64,000 bases of DNA from Alphaproteobacteria bacterium (GCA_021776685.1 JAJFFJ010000043.1:62001-126000); one strand, 5' to 3'. Shown: positions 9,208-17,937, numbered from the stretch's first letter. The notes: generated by a model not told the origin, from the letters alone. Made by a program: numbers and translations.

Positions 9208-10206
9208 ATGCCCATGCCGACCTCCGATCCTGGATGCCGGTTCGGGTTCGTGATGATCCCGAACTTCTCGCTCGGCGCCTTTGCCGCGGCGATCGAGCCT
9301 CTTCGGCTTGCCAACCATGTGAGCGGCGAGACGCTGTACGAGTGGCAAACGATCTCGCTGGATGGCGGGCCGGTGACCTCATCAAGCGGTGTCTCTATCA
9401 ACGCCGACCTTTCGATCGACGATGTAGAGCGCATGCCAACCGTATTCGTTTGCGGCGGCATCGAGACCCATCGATTCGAGGATAAACGCTTGGCCAACTG
9501 GCTTCGACAGGTCGAACGACGCGGCACCAACCTCGGCTCACTTTGTACAGGCAGTCACATCCTTGCGCGCCTTGGTCTGCTCGACGGCTATCGCTGTACG
9601 ATCCATTGGGAGTATCTGCCTGGCTTCGTGGAAGATTTCCCGAATATCGATATCAGCGAAGACATCTTCGTGGTCGATCGCCACAGATTCACCTGCGCTG
9701 GCGGAATGGCGGCGTCGGACATGATGCTGAGCTTCATTGATCGCCAGCATGGATACGATCTCGCGGCCGCGATCTCCGAAGAAATGGTCTACGAGCGGAT
9801 CCGACGTGAGGATGATCACCAGCGAATGGCGCTTCGCTTACGCCTGGCGGTCAGCCAGCCCAAACTGCTCTCGAGCGTCAACAAGATGTCGGACAATATC
9901 GAAGCACCTCTTAGCCAGGCCGAATTGGCACGTGAGATAGGCCTGTCGACCAGACAGCTCGAACGCTTGTTCCAAAAATACCTGAGCTGTACGCCGAGCC
10001 GCTACTACATGGAAATGCGTTTGAGCCGCGCCCGCTCATTGCTGCAGCAAACCTGTATGTCGGTGATGAATGTGGCGCTTGCGACTGGCTTCGTTTCAGC
10101 GTCGCATTTCAGCAAATCCTATCGACTGCATTTCGGCTATGCACCGCGCGAGGAAAAGCGTTCCACGGGACTGCCTGCGCGTGAGATCGAGGCCATCGCT
10201 GTCTGA
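9208..10206 (+). CDS. GlxA/GbdR-like AraC-family transcriptional regulator
   Basis: A regulator of about 332 residues with an N-terminal DJ-1/PfpI (class I amidotransferase-like) domain and a C-terminal AraC double helix-turn-helix. The nucleophile-elbow sequence LGSLCTGSHILA is present (Cys113), and the DNA-binding half shows LSQAELAREIGLSTRQLERLFQKYL and a second helix with ATGFVSASHFSKSYR. In Pseudomonas the relative GbdR activates betaine and dimethylglycine catabolism; here the gene sits between the DMGDH-type gene and the corrinoid genes, so control of the whole module is likely (inference). Starts at 9205 (TTG), 9208 and 9214 are all possible. The GGGAGG at 9186-9191 is rather far upstream. 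Confidence 0.9.
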   Translation: MPMPTSDPGCRFGFVMIPNFSLGAFAAAIEPLRLANHVSGETLYEWQTISLDGGPVTSSSGVSINADLSIDDVERMPTVFVCGGIETHRFEDKRLANWLRQVERRGTNLGSLCTGSHILARLGLLDGYRCTIHWEYLPGFVEDFPNIDISEDIFVVDRHRFTCAGGMAASDMMLSFIDRQHGYDLAAAISEEMVYERIRREDDHQRMALRLRLAVSQPKLLSSVNKMSDNIEAPLSQAELAREIGLSTRQLERLFQKYLSCTPSRYYMEMRLSRARSLLQQTCMSVMNVALATGFVSASHFSKSYRLHFGYAPREEKRSTGLPAREIEAIAV

Positions 10207-10504
10207 CCAGCCGCGCGCCTAAGCTGCCCGCGCCGGAACGCCAGTGCCGTCAGCCGAGCAGATCGAAATTGACCTAAAATTCCCCGGCATCTTACCGTGT
10301 TGAGCCCACGGCAGCTGGCGGCCACTGGATTGTCGCGCGCCAGCAACCCTTGGTCGCGTTGGGGATAGTCCATTTCCTCCCCGCGCATTCAAAAGACAAC
10401 TGGGTTCGCAGTCTATTTTTGAGCCCTGGACGTTAGGCCTGCCTTGATGGCGCTACCTCATATTTGAGTGCATGCGCGGGCATTACCGGAGAAGGACAAG
10501 GCCC
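10207..10504 (+). promoter_or_regulatory. Leader/promoter region of the corrinoid methyltransferase operon
   Basis: 298 bases without a gene, upstream of the corrinoid-protein operon. It contains GCCACTG (10321-10327) and GAGCCCTGG ... CCTGCC (10421-10443), which faintly recall pieces of a cobalamin riboswitch, but the rest of that consensus is absent, so no riboswitch is called. A promoter for the operon is expected here; I cannot pick its elements by eye. Confidence 0.4.
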
Positions 10505-11215
10505 ATGTCAGACGATGAAATCGATCTCAAAGCACTAAGCGACGACGATCTGGTCGGGCAGATGCACGACGATCTCTATGACGGTCTCAAGGATGAGATC
10601 GCGGAAGCCGTTATGATTCTCCTCGATCGCGGTTGGGAACCCTACAAGGTCCTGACGGTGGCATTGGTCGAGGGCATGCGTATTGTCGGCATCGACTTTC
10701 GCGACGGTATTCTGTTTGTGCCCGAGGTGCTGCAATCGGCGAACGCGATGAAGGGCGGCATGACCATACTGCGCCCGCTGCTGGCAGAGACGGGTGCACC
10801 CCGGGTCGGCAAGATGGTGATCGGCACGGTAAAGGGTGACATCCACGACATCGGAAAGAACCTTGTCACGATGATGATGGAAGGCGCCGGTTTCGAGGTC
10901 ATCGACATCGGCATCAACAACCCGGTCGAAAACTATCTCGCAGCAATCGAGGAGCACCAACCTGATATTCTCGGCATGTCGGCGCTCCTGACGACGACGA
11001 TGCCCTACATGAAGGTCGTGGTTGAGGCGATGAAGGAAAAAGGTATCCGCGACGACTATGTGGTGATGGTTGGCGGTGCGCCACTCAATGAGGAATTTGC
11101 CATGGCCGTCGGCGCCGATGCCTATTGCGCAGACGCCGCAGTCACCGTCGACATGGCCCAGGAGATAATGAAGCGTCGGCACAACCAGCGCGGCGCCGAC
11201 CCGCGGCCCGCATGA
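10505..11215 (+). CDS. Corrinoid (B12-binding) methyltransferase protein, MtgC/MttC type
   Basis: A 236-residue cobamide-carrying protein that shuttles a methyl group between an MttB-type methyltransferase and a tetrahydrofolate methyltransferase. The N-terminal helical cap (about residues 10-95) contains LFVPEVLQSANAMKGG, and the Rossmann B12 domain carries the DxHxxG motif as GDIHDIGKN (Asp112, His114, Gly117), His being the lower axial cobalt ligand. AAGGACAAGG upstream supports the ATG at 10505 rather than an in-frame upstream start. Its TGA overlaps the ATG of the DUF1638 gene (ATGA), so the two are translationally coupled. Family assignment is firm; the methyl donor is inferred from context. 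Confidence 0.93.
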   Translation: MSDDEIDLKALSDDDLVGQMHDDLYDGLKDEIAEAVMILLDRGWEPYKVLTVALVEGMRIVGIDFRDGILFVPEVLQSANAMKGGMTILRPLLAETGAPRVGKMVIGTVKGDIHDIGKNLVTMMMEGAGFEVIDIGINNPVENYLAAIEEHQPDILGMSALLTTTMPYMKVVVEAMKEKGIRDDYVVMVGGAPLNEEFAMAVGADAYCADAAVTVDMAQEIMKRRHNQRGADPRPA

Positions 11216-11913
11216 GCGGCGGTGAAGGGGCCGTGATGGCGCCGACAACGCAAATCGATCTTTCAATCGACGATGACGCCGAATTCAAGGCAGAACTCAA
11301 GAGTGACGGGGCGGCACGCGCGCTGGTCATCGCCTGCGGCGCGCTGGCGCGCGAGATTGTCGATTTTCGCGCGATGAACGATTTCATCCACCTGGATATA
11401 ACCTGCCTGCCCGCGAAGCTTCATAACCGGCCGCAACTGATACCCCAGGCGGTCGGCGACAAGATCCGTGCCAACAAAGGCAAGTACCACTCGATCTACG
11501 TTGCCTATGGCGACTGCGGCACCGGCGGCACGCTCGACAAGGTTCTTGAGGAGGAAGGTGTCGACCGGATCGGCGGCCCTCATTGCTACGCCTTCTATAC
11601 CGGGCAGTCGGCGTTCGAGGCGATCACTGACGACGACCCGACCTCGTTCTTCCTGACCGACTATATGGTCCGCCACTTCGACCGATTGATCATCGAGGGA
11701 CTGGGCCTGGACAGGTTCCCGGAACTGCGTGACGACTATTTCGGCAACTACACCAACGTCATCTATATCGCACAAACCCGGGACGCGGATCTCGAAGCCA
11801 AGGCAGAGGCCGCCGCCGAACGCCTGGGTCTCGGATATATTTACCGGCATGTTGGGTTTGGTGAGTTGGAGGCATTCCTCGAAACGGCGGCAGCCAGCAG
11901 CGATAAAGGGTAG
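11212..11913 (+). CDS. DUF1638 domain-containing protein of the corrinoid methyltransferase operon
   Basis: A protein of about 233 residues matching the DUF1638 pattern: RALVIACGALAREI near the N-terminus, CLPAKLHNRPQLIP, then YVAYGDCGTGGTLDKVL and GPHCYAFYTG. The conserved Cys and His residues suggest a metal- or cofactor-binding role, but no function is established to my knowledge. The family often accompanies MttB/MtgB-type methyltransferase genes. The start overlaps the previous stop as ATGA; an ATG at 11236 is the alternative. Lying between the corrinoid protein and the pterin methyltransferase in a tight operon, it may help load or protect the corrinoid, or bind a product (inference). 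Confidence 0.85.
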   Translation: MSGGEGAVMAPTTQIDLSIDDDAEFKAELKSDGAARALVIACGALAREIVDFRAMNDFIHLDITCLPAKLHNRPQLIPQAVGDKIRANKGKYHSIYVAYGDCGTGGTLDKVLEEEGVDRIGGPHCYAFYTGQSAFEAITDDDPTSFFLTDYMVRHFDRLIIEGLGLDRFPELRDDYFGNYTNVIYIAQTRDADLEAKAEAAAERLGLGYIYRHVGFGELEAFLETAAASSDKG

Positions 11914-11918
11914 ATGCC

Positions 11919-12839
11919 ATGACCCGCACCGTGATCAGTTCGGCATCCAAAGAAGTCACGATTGGCTTCGACCAACCTTTCTGCATCATTGGCGAGAGGA
12001 TCAATCCAACGGGTCGTAAGCTTCTGATGGCCGAGATGGCTGCCGGCGATTTTTCGCGCGTTGAGGCCGACGCGCTGGCGCAAGTCGCTGCCGGCGCGCA
12101 CATGCTCGACGTCAATGCCGGTGTCCCGTTGGCCGACGAGCCCAAGATTCTGGCCGATTGCGTCAAGCTCGTGCAGTCGATTGTTGACGTTCCGCTGTCG
12201 ATCGACAGCTCGATCGTTGAAGCGCTTGAGGCCGGGCTCGCAGTGTATCAGGGCAAGGCGCTGCTCAATTCTGTAACCGGTGAGGAAGAGCGGCTCGAGG
12301 CAGTTCTACCTCTAGTCAAGAAGCATGGTTGTGCGGTCGTCGCGATCTCCAACGATGAAACCGGCATCTCCGAGGATCCTGATGTGCGCTTCGAGGTCGC
12401 AAGGAAGATTGTCGAACGGGCGATGGACCACGGCATCCCGAAGGAAGACGTGGTGGTCGATCCATTGGTGATGCCAATCGGTGCGATCAACAGCGCTGGT
12501 GTTCAGGCCTTCGCGATCATGCGGCGGTTGAAGGAAGAACTTGGAGTCAATTCGACTTGCGGCGCCTCGAATATCGGCTTCGGCCTGCCCAACAGGCCCA
12601 GTGTCAACGCTGCCTTTCTGTGTATGGCAGCGCGCTCTGGTCTGACGTCGGCGATCATGAATCCATTGCACGAAACCGAAGTGGCCGCGGTCATGGCGGC
12701 AGATATGATGAACGGCACCGACGCCAATTGTGCCCGCTGGCTTGCTCGGTTTCGTGACCCGGAAGCCAGGGGCAGTTCAGGCCGGCAAGGCCGACGCCAG
12801 GGACGCCGGCGGCGAGAGGATGCCGCTGGCGGCGTCTGA
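11919..12839 (+). CDS. Methyltetrahydrofolate:corrinoid methyltransferase (pterin-binding, MtgA/MtvA type)
   Basis: A 306-residue pterin-binding TIM-barrel enzyme. FCIIGERINPTGRKL at the N-terminus, HMLDVNAGVP, PLSIDSSIVEALEAGL, and the late SNIGFGLPNRPSVNAAFL are the standard sites of methyltetrahydrofolate:corrinoid methyltransferases (MetH pterin domain, AcsE, MtgA). It would take the methyl group from the methylated corrinoid protein to tetrahydrofolate. It starts 5 bases after the DUF1638 stop. The last 25 or so residues are an Arg/Gly-rich tail (RRQGRRRRED) not typical of the family. The next gene starts 4 bases after this stop, or overlaps the tail if its alternative start is used. Confidence 0.92.
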   Translation: MTRTVISSASKEVTIGFDQPFCIIGERINPTGRKLLMAEMAAGDFSRVEADALAQVAAGAHMLDVNAGVPLADEPKILADCVKLVQSIVDVPLSIDSSIVEALEAGLAVYQGKALLNSVTGEEERLEAVLPLVKKHGCAVVAISNDETGISEDPDVRFEVARKIVERAMDHGIPKEDVVVDPLVMPIGAINSAGVQAFAIMRRLKEELGVNSTCGASNIGFGLPNRPSVNAAFLCMAARSGLTSAIMNPLHETEVAAVMAADMMNGTDANCARWLARFRDPEARGSSGRQGRRQGRRRREDAAGGV

Positions 12840-12843
12840 CCCA

Positions 12844-14880
12844 ATGTCCGCGGACGCCCTTGTCGTCTTCTTGCCATCAGGCAAGCGCGGTCGCTTTGCC
12901 ATCGGTACACCAGTTCTCGAGGCCGCCCGATCAATTGGTGTCGATCTGGATTCGGTTTGCGGCGGTCGCGGCCTGTGCGGCCGTTGCCAGATCGAGGTCG
13001 GGACCGGAACGTTCCCCAAATTTGGGATCGAAAGCGCAGCCAGACATCTGAGCGCTGCAGGTGAGACCGAAGCGCGGTATTCGGAGCGGCGCGATCTCCA
13101 GTCCGGAAGACGGTTGGGATGCGCGGCTCGGATCGAAGGCGATCTGGTGGTCGACGTGCCACCTGAAAGTCAGGTTCACAAGCAGGTCATCCGCAAGCGC
13201 GCCGAAGTGCGGGATTTCAAGATCGATCCGGCAATCCGCCTCCATTATGTCGAGGTTGCGGAGCCTGAGCTGGACAATCCACGCGGTGATTTTGAACGCC
13301 TCGTTGATGCCCTGCGTGACCAGTGGGGATTGTCAAATCTGGAGTGCGATCTGCGTACGCTGCAAAAGCTCCAGCGGGCGCTCCGCGACGGTGCCTGGTC
13401 GATAACAGTCGCGGTTCACCGAGGTCTCCGCATTACGGCCGTCTGGCCCGGCTTCCACGACAAGGCATACGGCCTTGCGGTTGACATAGGTTCGACAACG
13501 GTGGCCTGCCATCTTGCCAACCTTTCGAGCGGTGAGGTTGTCGCGTCGGCTGGCCTCATGAATCCGCAAATTCGCTTCGGCGAAGACCTGATGAGTCGGG
13601 TGTCCTACGTGATGATGAATCCCGGCGGCGAAATCGAACTGACCGATGCGGTGCGGCGCGCGATCAACCAGCTGATCGGTGAGGTCGCGGGTGAAGCCGG
13701 CATCGATAAACACGATATTCTGAATGCGACATTCGTCGGCAATCCGATCATGCATCACCTGTTGCTTGGCATCGATCCGACCGAACTGGGCGGTGCGCCT
13801 TTCGCGCTCGCCACGTCAAGCGGCCTGACTCTCTGGGCCACCGAGATCGACCTCGACATCAACCCAGATGGGCGGGTCTATGTGCTGCCTTGCATCGCCG
13901 GCCACGTGGGTGCGGACACAGCGGGCGTGATTTTGTCGGAATCGCCTCATATCGCTGACGAAATTGTTCTGATCGTTGATGTGGGCACCAACGCCGAGAT
14001 CGTCCTTGGTAACAAGGATCTGCTGCTGGCGGCGTCATCGCCTACCGGTCCTGCATTCGAAGGCGCACAGATCGCTGCCGGACAGCGGGCGGCGCCGGGC
14101 GCGATCGAACGGGTCCGTATCGACCGGGATACATTGGAGCCCAAGGTCAAGGTGATCGGCAGTGACCTGTGGTCAGACGACCCGGGGTTCGCTGACGCAA
14201 CCGCAACAACCGGTGTGACCGGCATCTGCGGCTCCGGAATCGTCGAAGCACTTGCGGAGATGTATCTGGCTGGCATCCTGTTGCCGGACGGGACGATTGC
14301 CGGGGGGGTGAAGCCTGACTCCGGCCGTATCGCGGCAGAAGGCCGAACCTTCAGCTATCTCCTGCACAAGGGGGAACCGGAAATTCGCATCTATCAGACC
14401 GACATCCGCGCCATCCAACTTGCAAAGGCGGCGCTGATGGCGGGCGCACGGCTGCTCATGGACCGTTTGGAAGTCGAAACGGTCGAGCGGATCGTCCTGA
14501 CTGGCGCCTTCGGCAGCCATATCGATCCAGTCTATGCAATGACGCTGGGAATGATTCCGGACTGCCCCCTCGATAAGGTGACGGCTGCCGGTAACGCCGC
14601 AGGAACAGGCGCGCTGATTGCCCTCCTGGATAGCAAGGCACGTGACGAGATCGAGGACGTGGTGCGCCGGATCAAGAAAGTGGAAACCGCAGTAGAGCCT
14701 GAATTCCAACGCCATTTCGTCGACGCGATGGCGATTCCCCACGGCACGGCGGAATTTCCCTACCTGTCGCAAGCCATAACCTTGCCCGAGCGGGCGCAAG
14801 GTGAAGGGGCGCCTTCCGGCCGGCGACGGAATCGACGCCGGCCAGACCGGACCAAGTCACCTGGGACCAACTCCTCCTAG
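12844..14880 (+). CDS. RamA-like corrinoid reductive activase (2Fe-2S ferredoxin plus ASKHA domain)
   Basis: A protein of about 678 residues that would use ATP and an iron-sulfur cluster to re-reduce corrinoid protein that has slipped to inactive Co(II). The N-terminal ferredoxin domain shows VCGGRGLCGRC plus a later LGCAAR (Cys39, 45, 48 and 93), a 2Fe-2S pattern. The ASKHA/DUF4445 portion starts at YGLAVDIGSTTVACHL and includes VGNPIMHHLLLG, IVDVGTNAEIVLGN and TGAFGSHIDP. The tail is Arg-rich. A start at 12820 preceded directly by GAGAGG is possible and would overlap the previous gene. It is the final gene of the rightward operon and ends 13 bases from the convergent MttB-type gene. Confidence 0.9.
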   Translation: MSADALVVFLPSGKRGRFAIGTPVLEAARSIGVDLDSVCGGRGLCGRCQIEVGTGTFPKFGIESAARHLSAAGETEARYSERRDLQSGRRLGCAARIEGDLVVDVPPESQVHKQVIRKRAEVRDFKIDPAIRLHYVEVAEPELDNPRGDFERLVDALRDQWGLSNLECDLRTLQKLQRALRDGAWSITVAVHRGLRITAVWPGFHDKAYGLAVDIGSTTVACHLANLSSGEVVASAGLMNPQIRFGEDLMSRVSYVMMNPGGEIELTDAVRRAINQLIGEVAGEAGIDKHDILNATFVGNPIMHHLLLGIDPTELGGAPFALATSSGLTLWATEIDLDINPDGRVYVLPCIAGHVGADTAGVILSESPHIADEIVLIVDVGTNAEIVLGNKDLLLAASSPTGPAFEGAQIAAGQRAAPGAIERVRIDRDTLEPKVKVIGSDLWSDDPGFADATATTGVTGICGSGIVEALAEMYLAGILLPDGTIAGGVKPDSGRIAAEGRTFSYLLHKGEPEIRIYQTDIRAIQLAKAALMAGARLLMDRLEVETVERIVLTGAFGSHIDPVYAMTLGMIPDCPLDKVTAAGNAAGTGALIALLDSKARDEIEDVVRRIKKVETAVEPEFQRHFVDAMAIPHGTAEFPYLSQAITLPERAQGEGAPSGRRRNRRRPDRTKSPGTNSS

Positions 14881-14893
14881 GCGCAAGCTGGCC

Positions 14894-16471
14894 CTAGGTC
14901 ATCGAATCGGGCATCGACGCTTTTTTCTTGGCGATGAATTCCTTAAGTGCCTCATCAGTGCCGGGGTCAATTGGCGGCGCTTCATAGTCCGCGAGCATTG
15001 ACTTGTAGAGGTCATTTGCCCGGGACGTAGCATCCTTCTCGCCGTCGGCCTGCCATTGTTCAAAGCTGGAATTGTCGGCGATCGTGGACCGGTAAAACGC
15101 TGTTTCGAAGTTGGCCTGGGTATGGGTGCAACCGAGAAAGTGACTACCTGGTCCGACCTCGCGAATGGCGTCCATGGCCTGGCCGTCGCCGGACAGATCG
15201 TAGCCTTTGGCAAGGACCTGCATCATTCCCAGTTGATCTCCGTCCATGACGAACTTCTCATATCCAGCAGCCAGCCCGCCTTCGAGCCAGCCGGCTGAGT
15301 GAAGGACAAAGTTGGTTCCGGCGAGCACCGTCGGCAACAAGGTTTGTGCGCTTTCATAGGCAGCCTGTGCGTCCGGCAGCTTCGACCCGGTCAACGAACC
15401 GCCGCCCCGATAGGGCACGCCAAGGCGTCGGGCAAGCGCCGCCAGCCCATAGAGCGCCAGTGCTGGCTCAGGCGTACCGAAGGTCGGTGCACCGGTTTGC
15501 ATCGAAATCGAGCTTGCAAAGCTGCCAAAAATGACTGGCGCACCGGGCCGGCAAAGCTGGGCGAACGCCATGCCAGCCATCGCCTCAGCCAAAGTCTGCG
15601 CCATCACGCCTGCAACCGTAACCGGCGCCATCGCGCCTGACAGGATGAACGGGCTGATCACCGTGGCCTGGTTCGCGCGGGCATATACCTTGAGCGCGCC
15701 CAACATGGTGGCGTCAAAGGTCATTGGTGAGTTTGCGTTGATCAGGCTGACCAACACCGTGCTGGCATCAACGACATCGGCGCCAAACAGGATGCGCGCC
15801 ATCTCTACGGTATCTTCCGCCCGCTCCGGGTGCGTGACCGACCCCATGAAGGGTTTGTCGGAATAGCGCATGTGCGCATAGACCATATCGAGGTGACGCT
15901 TGTTGACGGGCACATCGACAGGCTCGCACACGGTGCCGCCCGAATGGTGCATCGCCGGTGTCAGGTAGGCCAGCTTGACGAAATTCTGGAAATCCTCGAG
16001 TTCCGCGTAGCGGCGGCCTTTTTCCATGTCGTATACGAAAGGCGGGCCATAGACCGGTGCAAACACGGTGTTATCGCCGCCGATTTCGACCGACCGCTCT
16101 GGATTGCGCGCGATCTGTGTGAAAGTCGCTGGCGCCGTCGAGATGAGCGCCCGGGCGAGCCCACCGGGGAAGCGTACGCGCTCGCCATCGACGTCGGCTC
16201 CTGCGTCCTTGAAAAGCGCGAGTGCTTCGGCGTCTTCGCGGAACTCGATCCCGATTTCCTCGAGAATGATCTCGGCGTTTTCCTCGATTAGCGCGAGGCC
16301 TTCCTCACTCAGCAAATTTACCTTCGGAATCTGCCGCGTGATGTATTTCAGGTGTTCGACCGGGCCGCCGCTCCGGGCCGCCCGGCGGGCCGCGCGGCCA
16401 CCGCCACGCCGGCCACTGCGTTGGCTTTCTTGCCCACCTGCCGCGTCGTCTCGATCCGAGGGTGCAGTCAT
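14894..16471 (-). CDS. MttB family (non-pyrrolysine) trimethylamine/glycine betaine methyltransferase
   Basis: A 525-residue member of the MttB superfamily. The frame is uninterrupted by UAG, so it is not a pyrrolysine enzyme. Non-Pyl relatives such as MtgB demethylate glycine betaine, and others act on carnitine, proline betaine or gamma-butyrobetaine. Recognisable features are the Arg/Gly-rich N-terminus (RRGGGRAARRAAR), ILEEIGIEF, VYGPPFVYD, GSVTHPE and the C-terminal SHFLGCTHTQANFETAFY. CGGAGA upstream supports ATG 16471 over an in-frame upstream ATG. It would methylate the corrinoid protein at 10505. It is encoded on the opposite strand, tail to tail with the activase, so its expression is set separately. 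Confidence 0.92.
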   Translation of the reverse strand: MTAPSDRDDAAGGQESQRSGRRGGGRAARRAARSGGPVEHLKYITRQIPKVNLLSEEGLALIEENAEIILEEIGIEFREDAEALALFKDAGADVDGERVRFPGGLARALISTAPATFTQIARNPERSVEIGGDNTVFAPVYGPPFVYDMEKGRRYAELEDFQNFVKLAYLTPAMHHSGGTVCEPVDVPVNKRHLDMVYAHMRYSDKPFMGSVTHPERAEDTVEMARILFGADVVDASTVLVSLINANSPMTFDATMLGALKVYARANQATVISPFILSGAMAPVTVAGVMAQTLAEAMAGMAFAQLCRPGAPVIFGSFASSISMQTGAPTFGTPEPALALYGLAALARRLGVPYRGGGSLTGSKLPDAQAAYESAQTLLPTVLAGTNFVLHSAGWLEGGLAAGYEKFVMDGDQLGMMQVLAKGYDLSGDGQAMDAIREVGPGSHFLGCTHTQANFETAFYRSTIADNSSFEQWQADGEKDATSRANDLYKSMLADYEAPPIDPGTDEALKEFIAKKKASMPDSMT

Positions 16472-16818
16472 GCACTGGTCTCCGCGTTTGATATCGCTGT
16501 CTATCAGCTTGCTGTCGACCATGATCCAGGCAACGGTCGCTGGACTATCGGAATTACGACCCAAAGAATCCTGACCGCGTCAGATCGAAACCATCGCACA
16601 AGGATTTACGCGCGGCGAGCCGAACCCCTAGCCTTCGCACCACGAACCGCGGCGGGCTAGAGCTTTGTCACGACACCTACGACAGGTGACACCGTTGCCC
16701 AGCGATTCTGGTTGGCACAACGCAACGTTCGCATAGTGGGCAGGCGCGCCGAGGTAGGTTCCGAATCACCGGGCTGGACTTACTATGCGAGACCAAACCC
16801 AAGCTGAAGGATTCCTCT
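16472..16818. promoter_or_regulatory. Divergent promoter region between MttB-type and MetE-like genes
   Basis: 347 bases without a gene. It holds a nested inverted repeat at 16666-16691: outer arms TGTCAC and GTGACA and inner arms CACCT and AGGTG around a 5-base centre. This is a plausible operator for both divergent genes. AAGGA precedes the rightward gene. No other element can be supported. Confidence 0.5.
16666..16691. repeat. Nested inverted repeat, candidate operator
   Basis: Outer arms TGTCAC (16666-16671) and GTGACA (16686-16691), with inner arms CACCT and AGGTG. The two-fold symmetry and the position between two divergent methyl-transfer genes suggest a dimeric regulator site. Which regulator binds is unknown; the GbdR-like protein and the IclR at 17934 are both nearby. 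Confidence 0.4.
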
Positions 16819-17937
16819 ATGTCTCTGCCCCATGTGGACCATGTCGGGAGTTTGATACGACCACCGGAGCTGGTCGAGGCTTGGCACGGCCATGAGGCCG
16901 GTGAAGTGGCATCAGAGGCCCTTAGAGAAATTCAGGATGCGGCGATCCGTGATGTGGTCGCGCTCCAGGAAGACATCGGTCTGCAGGTTGTTACCGATGG
17001 TGAGTTTCGCAGAGGTGGATGGTCACGCGGTTTCCTCGAGGCGGTTGGTGCGTTCACGTTCAAGCCATCAAAGATGACGTTTCACAATGACGATGGTGTG
17101 TCGACCCCTGCGCCAGCGCCGGTGGCGAATAGGAAGATCGAGTGGCGAGGCCCGATTGTTGCCAACGACTACGGATTCATCAAAGAGGTCACCGGCGTGA
17201 CGCCGAAAGTCACCATGCCAACACCATCGCATATGCATTTCGGGCATTTTCGCGATGCAGCCGATCCGGCCGTCTATGACGATATCGAAGCCTATTGGGC
17301 GGATATGACTGAAGTCTATCGCACGGAGATCGCGCGGCTTGGAGAGGCGGGCTGTAATCTCCTGCAGCTTGACGAAGTGCCACTCACATTGTGCTGCGAT
17401 GAGACCAACCGGCAGGTCGCCCGGGAAAACGGTGAGGATCCGGACAAGCTGGTCGACCGTTATATCGATGCGGTCAACGCTGCCGTCGCCGGGCGTCCGC
17501 CCGGGATGCGCGTTCTGATGCACATGTGCCGTGGCAACATGCAGGGCCTGTGGCTGGGCGACGGCGGTTATGCGCCCATCGCGGAGCGGCTGTTCGGCGA
17601 GACAGATGTAGACGGTTTCTTGCTGGAATATGATTCGCCGCGCGCCGGCGACTTCGAGCCCCTCAAGTATCTCGGCGCCGGCAAGATCGCCTACCTCGGA
17701 CTGGTCAGCACCAAGAACCCGGCCGTCGAGTCGGCGGATGATTTGAAGCGCCGCATCGACGAGGCCGCTCAGCATGTTGATATCGGCCAGCTCGGAATAT
17801 GCCCCCAGTGCGGCTTCGGCTCATCTGCGATGTCCAAATTCAACGTGCTTGAAAACCCGATGACGCCGGACCTGCAGCGTCAGAAGCTGGCACGTTTGGT
17901 TGATGTGGCGGCGGATGTCTGGGGTGGAGCAGCCTAG
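16819..17937 (+). CDS. MetE-like (cobalamin-independent methionine synthase II family) protein
   Basis: A 372-residue protein related to the C-terminal catalytic domain of MetE alone, as in the short archaeal/YxjG group. Visible elements are VDHVGSLIRPPEL at the start, QVVTDGEFRR, LLQLDEVPL, the zinc-site region MHMCRGN and the late ICPQCGFGS with paired cysteines. Such proteins move methyl groups to a thiol such as homocysteine, but the absence of the N-terminal MetE domain leaves the folate donor open. Opposite the MttB-type gene it may receive or dispose of methyl groups from the betaine module (inference). AAGGA lies before the ATG. Its TAG overlaps the stop of the convergent IclR gene in a shared CTAG. 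Confidence 0.85.
   Translation: MSLPHVDHVGSLIRPPELVEAWHGHEAGEVASEALREIQDAAIRDVVALQEDIGLQVVTDGEFRRGGWSRGFLEAVGAFTFKPSKMTFHNDDGVSTPAPAPVANRKIEWRGPIVANDYGFIKEVTGVTPKVTMPTPSHMHFGHFRDAADPAVYDDIEAYWADMTEVYRTEIARLGEAGCNLLQLDEVPLTLCCDETNRQVARENGEDPDKLVDRYIDAVNAAVAGRPPGMRVLMHMCRGNMQGLWLGDGGYAPIAERLFGETDVDGFLLEYDSPRAGDFEPLKYLGAGKIAYLGLVSTKNPAVESADDLKRRIDEAAQHVDIGQLGICPQCGFGSSAMSKFNVLENPMTPDLQRQKLARLVDVAADVWGGAA

Noticed and set aside
10207-10504. Possible cobalamin riboswitch before the corrinoid operon
   Set aside because: GCCACTG and a CCTGCC-like end occur, but the conserved core in between and upstream is missing. A covariance search with the Rfam cobalamin model would decide; a significant hit would reverse this.
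14894-16471. Pyrrolysine-encoding MttB
   Set aside because: The frame contains no internal TAG, and no pyl genes are seen, so the non-pyrrolysine branch is the right call.
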